NCBI GenBank assembly: GCA_015501605.1
Contig: JADNRZ010000021.1
Location: forward strand, 62,001 to 126,000
Direction: 5' to 3'
DNA length: 64,000 bases
Source: Panaeolus papilionaceus
Taxonomy: Eukaryota; Basidiomycota; Agaricomycetes; Agaricales
Every line of letters starts with the position of its first letter. Within the stretch, counting starts at the first letter, position 1. The notes beneath the pieces are model-generated. The model made no database searches, had not been told where the DNA came from, and was given only the letters and a program-made list of their open reading frames with translations. Position numbers and translations under genes: made by a program. Positions 21,376 through 34,461 of the stretch are shown here, piece by piece.

Positions 21376-22090
21376 GGTCAGTCTGGTGAGCAAGAAAAGA
21401 GATGATGGTCGCGGTTCGATGTTAAGACACGATGAGCATTCAGCTTTGAGGTGGAGTCCGCATGGCATAGTTATTACTCAGCACACATATAAATACACAG
21501 CACACCCACAACCAAGTCACCGCCTCAACGCCTTGTGGGGGATGTCATAAACTCTATCTAATCACAATGTCGACTCAAACGGGAGATGAATTGAATAAGG
21601 CACGCAAAACCAAAAACCAAATTCAAGATTCAATATTCAATATTCAACGCTAAGCACTACATACTCAGGCCTCAGACGAGCATTTCCGGAGATCTGAGTT
21701 TACTACTCTGTTACTATAAATACAACACACACACAAACCACCAACGATGACTTGTTACACTTGGTCTTCACAGCTGTACAGTGCCAACGGCAGAAGTGTC
21801 CGATCACGACTCATTCACGTCGAACCCGACAAAGGAAATAATTCCAACAGCAAAAATCAAGATAAAGATTCAATATGACGTATAATGTACATCCACGAGC
21901 ACGAAGTACCGTTCCTCAATCCTACATACCATCGGACTATTACTAACACCAGCACATACGAACGCGAATACACATCCACATCCGCATCCCCCTCTTCTTC
22001 ATAATCTCCATCCGCATCCTCTCCACCACCCTCGCCATCCTCATCACACTGACCTCCACCCACCCCCAACCAACCCACACCAAACTAACG
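21376..22090. other. Spacer between the G-domain and DnaJ genes
   Basis: No gene seen. It contains the upstream region of the G-domain gene (a TATTTATA word on the minus strand near 21490) and the 3' flank of the DnaJ gene, with a short ACACAC run near 21726. Confidence 0.6.
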
Positions 22091-24030
22091 CTAATGACCA
22101 AAATGGAACTGGAACCCGCCCCCACCACTCCTCCCACCTCCTGGGAAACCTCCTCCCGGGAAACCACCCTGGAATCCGCTACCAGGGAACCCATGTCCCC
22201 CACCCTGCTGTTGGAAAAACTGCGCAAACGGATGTCCACCCGCTCCTCCTGCCCAAGGGTTGCCCTGACCCGCATTCGGGTCCATCGGGTCCTCGCCATT
22301 GTCGAATCGCTGTCGTAACTCCGGATTGGAGATAACCTCATACGCCTCATTCAGCGCTGCCATCTTCGCTTCTGAGCCGCCCTTATCTGGGTGTGCCTCC
22401 TTCGCCATTTTCCTAAACGCCTTCTTCACCGTCTTCGCATCGGCGTCTCGGGATACGCCCAGGATCTTGTAGTAGTCCTTCTGTTTGCTCTGTTTCAGCT
22501 TCTTCTGTGCCCGCTGTAGTCGATTGTGGATGTCCCGATCGCTGCGTCCCGAGGCCTCAAAGGCTTTGTCCAGAACGCGGACAGCCTCTTCCCATTCCTC
22601 TTTCTTCAACAGCCCCTCAGCCTTTCCAACGAGACCCGCTACATCCTCCTCGCATCCTTCCAACGTCAACAATTCCGAGCACCACTTATCCATCTGGAGA
22701 GGGTATTCCGTCGACGCTTTCACCAAATCTGAAAGATGCGTATACGCTTTACACATCGCCCTTACGAGCGTCTGGCGGCGCGGCGACACTTTGGCGGCAT
22801 TGGGGAGATGAATGGGCATGATCTGCTGTTTCTTCTTGCGAGGTTTCTCCGTGCTCGTCGATGTAGGAGTCGCAGATGACGACGAAGGTGATTTGAGGAG
22901 CGCCTCGGGAACGAGCGGTAACACCTCTCCTTCCCTTCCCTCGCCGACGTTGGAATTCATCGCCTCTTCCCAACGATTCCACAGGTCCGCCTTCTTGCCG
23001 GGACCCGTCAACAACTTCAACACCGCGCGCCAGTCATCTTTGCCTATTAGCTCATCGAGAGAGATGAACGACTTGTCAAAAGCCTTGACGAGACGGTGAA
23101 GGGTGAGACAAGGCTTGGAGTCGGGGTCGAAGTGCAGGCACTGTTTGAGAGTTGCCATGGGGGTGGGCGAGGAAGGGAGGTAGAAGAAAGCGAGGCGGAA
23201 GATGTGGGTGAGAAGGTGCGTAGATGGGGGAAGGAGGTGAGATAGGCGTCTATAAATAAACAAGATATTAGATTAGATTCCGAAAAACAAGCAATGTATG
23301 ACAGAGAGAGAAGAAAGCTCAACTCACGTCAGATCACCAACGGCACTCTCCACGTCACCCGCACCCAGCGCACACTCAGCCCTCCACTTCCTAACCTCGA
23401 CATCATGACTCGCCACCCTCAACGTCTGACTAGCACTCTCCACACACGCATTCCACAACCCCGCATTGCGCTCCTTCTCCGTCTTCTCCCTCACTCTTTC
23501 CAACTCTGTCAAGTCACCCTCTAGCTCCTCAGCCTCCTTATCCTTGCCCTTTGCCTTGATGTAGAGAGTGAGGGAGGCACGGGCGAGGGCATGAGCACCT
23601 TCTCGGGTGTGGATGCGAGCCTTCATGAGGTGCGCGTTGTCAAAGGTATTAGAGGTGAGCGAGAGGACTTTTTCGAAGTCCTCAAGTGCAGAGCTGTGCC
23701 GCTGCATAGAAAAATACGCCGTGGCGCGCTTGTAATATAGCAAGTAATCGGCGGGAGATTGGTCTACGGAGTAGTCGGGTTAGTCTCGTTTCCTCATATG
23801 GTCATCAGGTATTGGGAGTGTTATGATAGAAAATGCTCACCAATCGCCTCCGAATACACCTTGGCGGCCTCTCCAAACTGACCAGTGGAGAGGAGGATAT
23901 TGGCCTTGTTGATGAGCGGAAGGAGGCCTGGGGGGTAGAGTCCTGAATCGGCAGATGCCGAGACGAGCAGTGGGGAGAGCGGGGTCGGGGAGAGGAGGAA
24001 GAGGAGGGGTGTTAGGGTTAGGAGACGCAT
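22091..24030 (-). CDS. DNAJC3/P58IPK-type ER co-chaperone (TPR plus J domain)
   Basis: Three exons (24030-23841, 23763-23328, 23249-22091) join in frame. The N-terminus is a signal peptide (MRLLTLTPLLFLLSPTPLSP) followed by TPR-type helices (LLPLINKANILLSTGQFGEA; ADYLLYYKRATAYFSMQRHS; ALEDFEKVLSLTSNTFDNAH) and the family-typical TLKQCLHFDPDSKPC. The J domain is near the C-terminus (KDYYKILGVSRDADAKTVKK) with the HPD motif in EAHPDKGG, and the protein ends in a Gly/Phe-rich tail (GGFPGGGFPGGG). Proteins of this layout sit in the ER lumen, bind unfolded clients by their TPRs and stimulate the Hsp70 BiP/Kar2 through HPD; I infer the same role. No HDEL/KDEL-type end is present; it stops at FHFGH. 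Single-copy housekeeping character. Confidence 0.93.
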
Positions 24031-26809
24031 GGCTGGTTGATGGATATTTGACGAAGGCCCAGTGAAGATTAAGTAACGAGGTGGCTAGATGGTTGTGGTG
24101 TGTACAATGCTGAGATGAATGCGAATCAAGAGATAAGACGAGGACGAGCAGAATATGGTGCTCCGTCGCTGTTAGGCGCGTGCCTGCTGTAGTTCTGCCA
24201 GTTGAAACTAGGGCCTGCGCAGATGGTTTCGCAGATGTGAGCCTCCGACCTGGAGGCTGGAGCCTAAAATCACCGTTCAGGCAGACGTAAAGTAAACTCG
24301 AGCTTCAAGCAACGAATAGGTGGTGAAGCAGTTGAGTGCCCAGAAGGAAAGCCCAGCCACGTCAATTGAGACAAGGTAGAATATAAATCAGGTCAGAGAG
24401 AGGACCGCAACCAACCCCAACATAAACAAGTCGAACAATGGCCAGAGTGGCAGTTGACTGTTTTGGGAATGGACACGTTGTGGATTCACACGGTCACTGC
24501 ACCCTGTTGATGACGTTTTTGAAGTGTTGCTCCGAGATTAGATTACAATTACAACGTGAAGATTTTAATTTGGTCGTTTAGTCCATTCGTCCGTCTCCAC
24601 TCCAAGCTCACGCCCAGTCTAGGGCGTCGAATGCAACATAACTATAATGTAACACTCGATACCCACTCTCGCCTCCGACTCCCCAACTCTCACTACAATC
24701 TCCCCTCCTCTCACCCCAACCCAACTCCCCATCATCCAAACATCACTCGACGTCAACGCTGACTCCAATACTCGGAGAAACGTCGCCGTCATCGTCGTAA
24801 GTATTAAAGCAATTCTACGATGTTGCGCCACGTTGCACAACTTGGTTCGGACTTGTGTTCTCGCTGGCGCTGGCATCAGGAGAAATAATTGGAAGGTCGA
24901 GTCGGGTGGATTTTGTGATGGACAGCGGTAAGAGAGGGCTAAGTAAAGCTAAGACAAGCCGCATTAATTTTGGTTTTGGTGAGTATGGGGCGTGGCGTTG
25001 GGCGCCCAAACGAGAGTGAAAGTCCAAGTATGCGTAGTTAATTGAGGTGTAAGCAAAAGGTATGTATGCAATTATCAGTCTCTCACAAACCAAATGTACA
25101 ATGAACATCTTCCTCCAGCGATAAAGGTTAAGTACTTAAGGGAAGGAGGAAGATCAAGGCGAAATTGATTTCGCTTGGCCTGCATAACATTTGAACCAAA
25201 ACAGATCTATTCAAATTTAATACACCCATCCATAATACGCCGAGCGTCGCCTCTCGCTCGTCTCAACGATAACCACACTTTGGAAATCGAAACATGTCTA
25301 CAATCACTAGCAGTCGAAGATAAGTCTCAGGTGATTCCTAGTCAACTATCCTGCGCCTTCATGAAAGATTTGAAACAATTGTGATCATAGATGAGATAAA
25401 AGGCGAAACCCCTGAAAGATGAACCATGACGCTCTCTAAATCTGGAGGTTTGAGTGCGCGCGTTATTCTGAAGGCGTGTACCGTAACTTCAGAGCGACAC
25501 GCTAACTAGAGGAGAAAGAGGAGAAAGGAAAAATAGAGTAAAGTCGAAAAAAGGGGGATAACTATCAGTATTAGAATTGGGTTTTTGTTGTGGAGGCGAC
25601 ATCCCGAGTCAACTAGCTGATACTATTTAAGCCAATTTGTACCCCTGCAAGCCCCAACTTGAATACATGTTTGGGTTGAATGCGAAATGAGAGCTACTAT
25701 TTGGTCAATGAGGTTGCAATTGGAAGAACGATGAGTCAAAATGTGGTATCTATGAGTCTCCAATTGTGGTACAAATGCCCTGAAAGTCGCTATGTATATA
25801 TACAAGTCTAGACACCCGCGTTTACATTGACAATCGCTATGGGCTCGAGCTCTATCAGCAACGTCGCTTATTAACTGTTCCGTCGAGAGAGATTGGCTTA
25901 CAGCATTAAAGAGATTAAAGAGCCTTATAATCCCCCATTGCAAAGCAATGGGTCGATGATAAGATCATGGGCAACTAGAAACAAATTCAAGGTTTCAGCG
26001 ACGTCAAAAGTTCAAAATACAGAGCCCAAGTTACCTTCACTGTCTGCGCGGCGGTTATTACACGAGTCTGGGGATGGGACTGGCGAAGACAACACAAGTG
26101 AGGGGAACATGGCAATAAGAACGATGCACAACTGGGAGAAGTGGCTAAAGGTCCTCATTTTGAATCCAAGTGTGAGTGCTGATATTGAGGAGGGCTGAAG
26201 TTAACGTTAAGTGGGCGAGAGAGAGACGTTTCAACAGGCTTTATAGATCACCTCACCCCCATGTGATGCTTCTCTTGTGTAGCCTGTTATCAGAAGCGCA
26301 TGACGAGGGAATATTAACGCTTAGACACAGAGAAAGTCTATCAGAAATTAGACATCGCACTGAGGGACCGAGGGAATATTGCGTAGATGAATACACGAGT
26401 GCATGGGTTCGGATCATAGGGACATTTCGCTTAGGGCCTAGGGGGATTTAACGCATGAGCTTCTGCTTATGCATATTTCACCCCATACTCGCTTCGCGAT
26501 TAGAGTCCCTATTGAAGTAAATCGTCTCGAAATCAGACGCCATCGGCAACTGCCGGCACACAGACGCCGCGGGCGCTACTAGTCGACTCGGATGACCGTC
26601 CTTGTAAGTTCTAGGATAGAGGGAAAAAATTACAAAACTCATGCACCTCTCACTTTTCTCCCAAAGAGTACTTCTTAATCATTACAGATATCAAATGGAA
26701 TTATATTTAACGCGCGTGAGCGACATCAAGATATATTTACTCTAACTTGAGCTGCATCCTTTGATTACCGAATATTCCTCATATATTATAGAGATGACAC
26801 GAATTCATT
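24031..26809. other. Gene-poor spacer
   Basis: No open frame with recognisable content on either strand. 24031-24500 is the probable promoter region of the DnaJ gene. The rest is AT-rich with scattered short frames. Confidence 0.55.
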
Positions 26810-27949
26810 TGGGCAACTAGAAAACGCCGTGCAAAGCCGTGCACTGCCGTGCGCTGCCGTGAACCCACTACCATGCGCCACGGCGAATTTCATGGCTTTG
26901 CACATCTTTGAACAGCTCCTCACTTGAGTGCATAGTAGCACGGTAGTGAATAAATAGGTAGTGTACTATTAGAGAGACTATTTTTCACAGCTTTCCGTGT
27001 CTCTGTACATCTTAGACACGGTAGGGACACGGCACGCACGGTTCGTCACGGTTCACCACGGCAGGGACACGGCTTTTCACGGCTTTTCACGTCCTTGCAC
27101 GGCGCTTCACGTCTCTGCACGGTTTTCAGTATTTTCAGCACGGCAGTGGCACGTCTCTCACGGTAAGCGGCACGGTACAACACGGTTGATTGTATTGTGA
27201 ACAGAGGTGTGAAATTAGGATACTAGAATGATAGATGTATTTTGCTTGTATAAGTACTTCTTCAATTCCACACGCGCTGTTGAGCGCTGCATCGATATGC
27301 CCATATTTTTCGATTTGTTCATATTTTTCCATGCATTTCTATTCGCATCAGTGCTTCGTTCACGCGTTGCGCGCTCCTGGTTTTCGTAGTTTCAAGTATT
27401 TTCTTTCTATTTCCATTATTTTACATAGTAGTTTTACATATATTATGTACCTAGTTTACAAAGAATAAAATCCTCTTTCTGCCCCCATATTTCATGCTTC
27501 GTCTTCGTATTTCATCTTCGTCCTCGCGCGGTGCCTGTGCGTACCTTGTCAGCACTTATTTTCTTCATTTTCGTCATATTTCACTTTATCTTTGCCCCCA
27601 GCTCACATTACACTGGTCTTTCCTTTCTATCTCCTGAACTCTCTCTGATCTCAACCCCACGAGCTCGCACTGCATGTCAGTACCTTGCCTTTCCATTCTA
27701 CCAGCGTATCCCTCAGTCACACCTTCACCACTGCTCACCTTTTCACTCAGGTAACCCCACGCACACATCAACAGCTATGCATGGGGCGTTGCACGGCACA
27801 CTCACGGTACGCTGCACGGTACATGCACGGTTATGCACGGTTCGCTCACGGTTCCGCACGGCTTTGCACGGTTTTACTATGACCTTGCACGGTAATGCAC
27901 GGTCGCGCACGGCAGATCCCGGCTTTGCACGGCGTTTTACCTATGCCCA
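26810..27949. mobile_element. 1.14-kb non-autonomous DNA transposon with CACGG/CCGTG subterminal arrays
   Basis: The ends are TGGGCA (26810) and TGCCCA (27949). Five variable bases inside them, both ends carry AAAACGCCGTGCAAAGCC (26821-26838; complement at 27921-27938). The element is flanked by ATTCATT at 26803-26809 and 27950-27956, a 7-bp target duplication. Inside, CCGTG words cluster at 26826-26865 and CACGG words at 27010-27190 and 27790-27935, mostly 9-15 bp apart. No transposase is present, so it would depend on an autonomous relative. The superfamily is not assignable from this alone. Confidence 0.85.
27010..27190 (+). repeat. Internal CACGG array
   Basis: About fifteen CACGG or near-CACGG words (for example CACGGCTTTTCACGGCTTTT) at roughly 9-15 bp spacing in one orientation, ending in CACGGTTGATTG. 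It lies inside the element at 26810-27949 and has the same orientation as its right subterminal array. Confidence 0.8.
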
Positions 27950-28998
27950 ATTCATTTGCGTGTGTTTGCACCTCGCATACTCGCCCTCACCCCCACATTC
28001 TTGCTTTTCTTCGGGCTTTTATCTGTGTTCTCTCATTTAATTCTTCATCGATCTTTCCTTGTTTTTGTTCACAATCCATCCTTTTTTTGGTTTTGGTTTT
28101 GCAGTCTTGGGTACCATCTACTGAGTATCTTCTTGTCACGATCGTCGGTCTCGGATCTCGAAGCGGCCGGGGTGGTAGTAGTACAATTCTTATTTTGTTC
28201 CTTTTTGTCTTTTGAACTATATGAAGCACCTTGCTCCAGTTCTGTGGCTTTTTTGACCCCTCAAGATTAGTCTCCGTCTCAAAGACTGTGGTGTATTCTC
28301 TTTCAAAGGCATCTCATATAACCAACGGTACTCAGTATTAATTCTGACAAAATTGGTGTCGGTGCTCCCCTCAGGTCAAAGTCATATTGTATTTGAGATT
28401 TTCGGGCGCACTCCTAAGCCCGAATTTTCATTATTGACCAAACCCCTCTCACGTCTCACTGAGCGGTTCGAACCTTGCTATCCTATCTACCTCACTAAAT
28501 TCCCATACAGAAAGCCGTAGCGAAGCGAGGCTGACCTTGTTACATAGATGGATGCGAACTTCCTCGTATATTAGTCTGCAGCTCCATATTTCCACGAAAG
28601 CTTAGAAATAGGAGTAATTGTCTGCTCCCCATAGTTTCGGTACGCAGATGCGGGCAAAGAATGGTGGTACTCTCGGTAATAGCATGCAGAGAGCACTACC
28701 GGCGGAATCAGCCGAGGTCTAAACAACTACATGGCGCACAAGCTCATACATGCATACATGTCAAAACTCATAGGTTTTTTTAAATAGCTCGGGCAGACGT
28801 GGGTGCTTGCGAAAAGCATGAGAGGGTGCATGCAGCGCACACTCAGACTCCTGATCCGACATCACGCAACTAGTCATTGTGGTTATCAATGTCGGGACCG
28901 TAATAATTACGGCTAAATTTAAACCATGCAGCGCCAGTGTCAAGTCACAGGTATAAAAGCCCTGACCCTCCTCTCTTTTCCCGACTTGTTGTTATGAC
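27950..28998. other. Spacer before the F-box cluster
   Basis: Pyrimidine-rich sequence (27950-28260) then ordinary spacer. No gene supported. A TATAAAA box lies at 28952-28958 upstream of the first F-box gene. Confidence 0.5.
28952..28958 (+). promoter_or_regulatory. TATA box of F-box gene 1
   Basis: TATAAAA placed 47 nt before the ATG at 28999. The third paralog has the same word at the same distance. Confidence 0.6.
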
Positions 28999-30403
28999 AT
29001 GTCCATCGTCTCCTCCTCAGTCTCTATTTTGGATTTCGCTCCGGAACTCGTTCATAACATCCTGAGGAACTTGATAACCAGGAAGGCTTACGAGTGGTAT
29101 GACGACGAGCCTATACACAACCTTGCGGCCATTCAAGCCATCGGTGCATGTCGTTTGACGTGTCGATACATCAACGCCGTTGCTCGACCGCTTACATTCC
29201 ACTCCGTCAGCTTTAATTGCACAAAGAGCGTCGAACGCATATCCCAATTCCTGAGTATGTTGGATGACAACCCGACACTTGCGCGTTCAGTCCGCGTCCT
29301 TTGGGTACACCGATCGTCCAATGGTTCAATTTCCGAAACTGGTGGACTCGATTCATTGATCACATCAAGGAAGGAACTGTGGAACAACGCAGAGCTGCCC
29401 ATGATTTTCACTCGTTTAATGTGCTTAAAGATGTTTGCGTTCGAGATATTTGATGCAAACGTTACATCAAACGGGTATTCCGCATGGTACCAGCTGGGAG
29501 AGGAGATGAAAGCGGGGATTTTGAAGCTCGCGTCAATGCCCTCAGTGACGTCGCTGAAATTCTCGAATATTACTTCCCTGCCTGTAGGCTTGCTTGCTTC
29601 CCCACCAAACATTGCGCACCTTGATATCAACAACATCGACGACATCCACGAATACCACGGTGTTCGTGTCTGCTATCAGGGTTCTCGGCCTAATCCAAAT
29701 CTTGACAACACGATACCTCAGCCACATTATGAATACGGTTTGAGAGTTAAGTCTCTCAAAGCTGATCGTAGGTGTACCCTCCTCTACCCTTTACACCCTA
29801 TTGCAGAAGCGCGTTTGTCGTGGGATGGGTGCGATCCCGCACACCTCGGAGCGGTGTTGCGTCGCTCTGAAAACTCAATAAGGGACCTGTCAGTGCACAT
29901 AGATTCCATGACCGGTGCGTAGCTATTGTTATACCGTTATACGTATCGGTGATGTAAACTGATTTTACTTGATCAATCCTCATTCAGTCCAGGAGACGAT
30001 CACATTCTCCAACGCGTTACAACCACGGCTTCATACCCTTGAATTCCTCACCAAACTTTGCGTGCAAGGATCTGTATGGACCAGCCTATCTTCCATCGTC
30101 GGACTTGCAGCTTTCCTGAACACCCAATTTGCGCGGCCCTCTCCACGCGTCAAGCACTTCGAAATCGACATGACTTTCCTCCCATATAAAGAGTCCCTGC
30201 TGGAGGTCATGTCCTCAAACAACGGTCTTCCGCCGTCACAATGGCAAGATCTCGAACGGGCTATTCGAATTTCGTTCCCGAACCTCGAAATACTAGTGTT
30301 CAATTCACCTACACTTGCACACTCTGAAGAATTGTTGGAGAAGTTTAAGGTATTGATACAATTGGCATTGCCTGGGGTGAAGGAGCTGATGCGGGCTCGG
30401 TGA
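28999..30403 (+). CDS. F-box-type protein, paralog 1
   Basis: Two exons (28999-29914 and 29988-30403) give 443 residues. The N-terminus has an F-box-like pattern common in agaricomycetes: SILDFAPELVHNILRNL, then a separated second half GACRLTCRYINAVARPLTFH. The rest is a leucine-rich-like C-terminal region (LPVGLLASPPNIAHLDINNI) expected to bind substrates. F-box proteins of this kind are adaptors for SCF ubiquitin ligases through Skp1; that role is inferred. The intron position and phase match the other two paralogs. The copy at 30661 is closely similar throughout, pointing to recent tandem duplication. Confidence 0.82.
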
Positions 30404-30660
30404 CTTCGGGGTAGAGTCTGTGAAGAATGTATGAGTATCAATATATTTATTCCAATGTGCCCCACCAGCGGAAAAGAAATACCCTATAATTGAGTGGACA
30501 ACTGAATCACTCAACTAAATTTACACCACCGCACACGTTGAGTCACGGGTATACTTCCGATACTTATGGAAAGATTAGCTCAGGCAGCTGATTTCACACG
30601 ATATATCAACTAGAGGATCCCTGGCATCTGTCGTTATCAGTTTGTTCCTAGACCGCGAAC

Positions 30661-32059
30661 ATGTCCATCACCCCATCCCCGACCTCACTTCTCGATTTCG
30701 CCCCCGAAATTCTTCAGCACATCCTGGGGCAATTGATTACCAGGAAAAGCTACGACTGGTATGACAATGGGCCTATCCATGACCTTGCAGCCATTAAAGC
30801 CATCGGCGCATGTCGTTTGACGTGTCGATATCTCAACAACATCGCTCGACCGCTAACATTCCACTCCGTTAGCTTAAACTGCACCAAAAGTGTCGAACGC
30901 ATAACCCAATTCCTCAGCATGTTGGATCAAGAGCCGGCAATTTCACCTTCAGTTCGGGTAATTTGGTTATACAAATTGCCCAACAATTCAATTCCCGAGC
31001 CAGGTGGACTTGATTCACTGATCATGTCAAGGACGGAACTGTGGAACAACGTAGAACTTCCGATGATTTTCAGTCGTTTAACGGGCTTAAAGATGTTTGC
31101 GTTCGAGATATTTGATGCAAATGTTGCATACGGGTACTCTGCATGGGACCAGCTCGGAGAGGAGATGAGAGCGGGAATTTTAAACCTCACATCGATGCCC
31201 TCAGTGACGTCCCTGAAATTCTCAAATATTACTTCCCTGCCTGTGGGTTTGCTCGCTTCCCCACCGAACATCGTGCACCTTGATATCAGGAACATCGACA
31301 CAGTCCCGCTACAAATCCCCGGTGTTTATGTCTGCTATCGGGGTTCTAGGCCTGATCCAAACCTCTACACAACACCTCAACCGCATTATGAGAACGGTTT
31401 GAGAGTGAAGTCTCTCAAAGCTGATCTTAACTGTACCAGCCTCTACCCTTTACACCCTACTGTGGAAGAGTGGTTGTCGTGGGATGACTGCAATCCTGCA
31501 CACCTTGGCGCTGCGTTGTGTCGCTCTGGAAATTCGATACGGGAACTGAGGGTGTATATACAATCCACCGGTGAGTAGGTATTCAATTTTACCATGGCTT
31601 GATGTGTGTTCATTTTACTTAAATCAATCCTTCATTTCAGTCCAGGACACGATCACATTTTGCAATGCGTTACGACCACGGCTTCATACCCTTGAATTTC
31701 TCACCAAGCTTCATGTGCGCGCGTCGCAATGGGTTGACGCTACTTTCATCATCGGACTCGCAGCTTTCCTGAACATCCAGTTCGCACGGCCATCCACACA
31801 CATCAAGTGCTTCCAAATCGACATGATTTTCCTCCCAGATAGAGAGCCCCTGCTCGAGGTCGTGTCCTCAGACAACGGTCTTCCTCCGTCACAATGGCAA
31901 GATCTCGAACAGGCGATTCAAATGTCATTCCCGCGTCTCGAAACGCTGGTGTTTACATTGCCCTTGCGTACATACAATGAAATGTCGGAGAAGATTAAGG
32001 TATTAGTACAATTGGCATTACCTGGGATGAAGGAGCGGATGCGTGTTACGTCGATTTGA
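30661..32059 (+). CDS. F-box-type protein, paralog 2
   Basis: Two exons (30661-31570, 31641-32059) give 442 residues with the same plan as paralog 1: LLDFAPEILQHILGQLITRK, GACRLTCRYLNNIARPLTFH, then LPVGLLASPPNIVHLDIRNI and a C-terminal exon beginning with VQDTITFCNALRPRLHTLEF. It is the tandem partner of the gene at 28999, 257 bp downstream in the same orientation. It has no frameshift or stop, so it is likely functional. Differences from paralog 1 are spread over the protein, with a small length change in the variable middle. Confidence 0.82.
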
Positions 32060-32460
32060 AAGTAGACTATGTATACGTAAGCATGTAGAAGAGTGTCACT
32101 ACATAGTATCAATATTCCAATCTGCCGCCTCACCAGCGAAAGTGAAATACCCGATGGGGTGCATTCATGGAAAAAGGGAGCCTTGCAATTTAAAGGGGAA
32201 TCGAGGCTATTCGGCTACTGAGGACTGATCCCTCATTTTCTTCAACCAACATCCACTCGATTACGTTTAGTCAGGCCCAATATCACGAAATTGGAACGAG
32301 GGAGCCACACATGTCTTGATCCTACTTAGATGCCCAGAAGCACTATTTATATTCTTAACCCCAAACCACTTTCTTCTTCTTCCCCGTTCTTACCTTCTAC
32401 TTTACCTCTGCTATTCTCTTTCAAGGTTCCCTGTTCTTGCGCTATTGAAAACCCCGATTC
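32060..32460. other. Spacer between F-box paralog 2 and the MFS gene
   Basis: No gene seen. The pyrimidine-rich stretch at about 32350-32430 is a likely promoter or 5' untranslated region for the MFS gene. Confidence 0.5.
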
Positions 32461-34461
32461 ATGACGACTGTGGACGAGGAGACCCCTTTGCTCAGAGAAA
32501 ATGTAACGAATCCAAAAATAACGCCTTTGCCGTGGTTCCAGTTCTCCATCGTGTTGTTCTTGCAATTAGCAGAACCCTTGACATCACAGGTCATCTATCC
32601 ATTTGCGCCCCAGGTGAGTGTCGAATTCATTATCGGTCACACTGTCGTCTCATTCTCATTCACAGCTTATTAGAGACTTGGGCGTCACTCATGGAGACGA
32701 GAGTAAAGTGGGGTATTATGTCGGAGTCACGGTACGTATCTCCTGATATCTGAACATGTTTGTGATTGTTTAAATGATTGTTGTAGCAATCGGTGTTCTT
32801 TCTAACGCAGGCGTTCACCGTCTTGCACTGGAGTCGCTTCTCAGATCGTGTCGGCAGAAAACCCATCATCTTAACTGGGCTGTTTGGGTTATCACTATCC
32901 ATGTTTTGCTTTGGTATGTCTACTACATACTTGGGGGCAGTGTCCAGGTAAGTTGGTATAGTTAGAAGCCTACATCACAGCAAACCGACGAAGCCCTCTT
33001 CCATACCACCTCCCTCAGCCGAGCCCTCAATGGAGCACTTAGTACGTGACTTCTAGCTCTTCAGCTCAAATGTTTGACTGACAGCTCTCTATCTAAAGAT
33101 GGTAATATTGGTGTCATAAAGAGGTGGGTTGGATTCGTTGTAATCTCATGATATTTATATTGACCTTGTTATCTTTCGGCACCGTAGTATTATGGCCGAG
33201 TTAACAGACAGCACAAACATTTCGAGGGTGAGACGTTGCCCACTTCATCATTCGGTCTGTCAATTAACGCGAATAACGCACAGGTCTATGCATATCAGCC
33301 TATCACCTGGTGCACGGGTATCGCAGTAAGGACACCTGTTCGCTTTAGCTCATCCTAATTTACTGACTGCAAGCTTCAGCTTGGTCCCATGATTGGCGGT
33401 TCGTTAGCCCGACCGGCAGAGAGGTTTCCTGATCTGTTTGGAAACAGTGATTTTCACAAAAAGCACCCCTACTTCTTGCCATGCGCTGTCTCTGCTACCT
33501 TTTCGGCGATAGCGTGGATAGTGACCTACTTCTTCCTAAAGGAAACGGTCAAAAACCCGATTTCCTTCAAAGAATTAGTCTTCCCCAAAAAATTAAAAGA
33601 CGAGCCAGAACCTACAACGCCGTCCACTGTGTGCAGCGATAACAACGAGGAGCCCAACCCCGCTAAAAACACGCACAAGGCTGAGAAGCCTCTCCCACTC
33701 CGCAATCTCCTGACAGGGCGGGTCATCATCGCCGTTGTCAATTATGCCGCCTTGTCTCTTGTGGACATTGCTTTCCGTGCAGTCCAACCACTCTTTTTGT
33801 CAACGCCTATCCATCTCGGTGGCCTCGGATTAGCGCCTCCTACAATTGGAAAGGTTCTCTCTGTATATGGCGTTCTGAACTGCCTGTTCCAGGTGTTGTT
33901 CTTTACCAGGATTCATGACTCCTGGGGCTCGAAGAGGGTTTTCACGTTTGGTATTGCCTCTGCCATGCCAATGTTTGCGCTGTTTCCTGTTATCAACCAT
34001 CTAGCCGTTGTATATGGCTATAGCCCAGTATTATGGGCAGCCGTCGGAGCTCAGACAATCCTTTCGATATTTTTGACGGTTTCGTATGGTACGTGTTATT
34101 TTTGCAACTCGACTTTTGGACTGCATTGATGGCATCTTGTCGCTGCAGGTGCCATTTTCATCTTTATCGTTGCTTCATCCCCAAACCGCGCTTCGATCGG
34201 GGCAACCAATGGGCTCAGTCAGGTGTGTGCCCAACTGCCTATCCTTCATGACTGAGTTCTCACTTTATTACGTGCTCATTTCTCTAGACAACCGTCAGTG
34301 TTATGCGGGCAGTCGGACCAGCGATGGTCAATTCACTTTTCTCTCTATCGATTGAGCATAAATACCTTGGAGGATACTTGGTGTATTACTCCCTCTTGGC
34401 TATAGTCACAACCTCCCTCGTCCTATCTTCATTCCTTCCCCGCAAGGTCTGGACGACGTAA
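32461..34461 (+). CDS. MFS transporter, ZIFL/general-substrate type
   Basis: A heavily interrupted gene, with at least eight short introns, that reads continuously when spliced. The N-terminus MTTVDEETPLLREN is followed by TM1 (FSIVLFLQLAEPLTSQVIYP). The MFS signature DRVGRKP follows TM3, then LTGLFGLSLSMFCFG, GALNGNIGVIKS and ELTDSTN, typical of fungal multidrug-type members related to plant ZIFL1. Later parts show GPMIGGSLARP, a long cytoplasmic loop (33590-33700) and TM7-12, ending FLPRKVWTT at 34461. It is predicted to be a plasma- or vacuolar-membrane secondary transporter exporting small molecules; the substrate is unknown. It sits between F-box paralogs, probably by chance of local duplication. 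Splice joins around 33040-33300 rest on protein similarity to the family and are the least certain. Confidence 0.85.

Noticed and set aside
21857..22350. Arg- and Gly-rich reverse frames overlapping the DnaJ gene end.
   Set aside because: They are other-frame readings of the DnaJ Gly/Phe-rich coding sequence and its 3' flank.
26821..27938. CRISPR-like interpretation of the CACGG repeats.
   Set aside because: Units are very short, variably spaced and degenerate, the genome is fungal, and terminal inverted repeats with a target duplication explain the structure.
27531..28270. Long plus-strand frames rich in Ser, Phe and His.
   Set aside because: They translate the CACGG arrays and pyrimidine tracts of the non-autonomous element and its flank; no protein-like conservation is evident.
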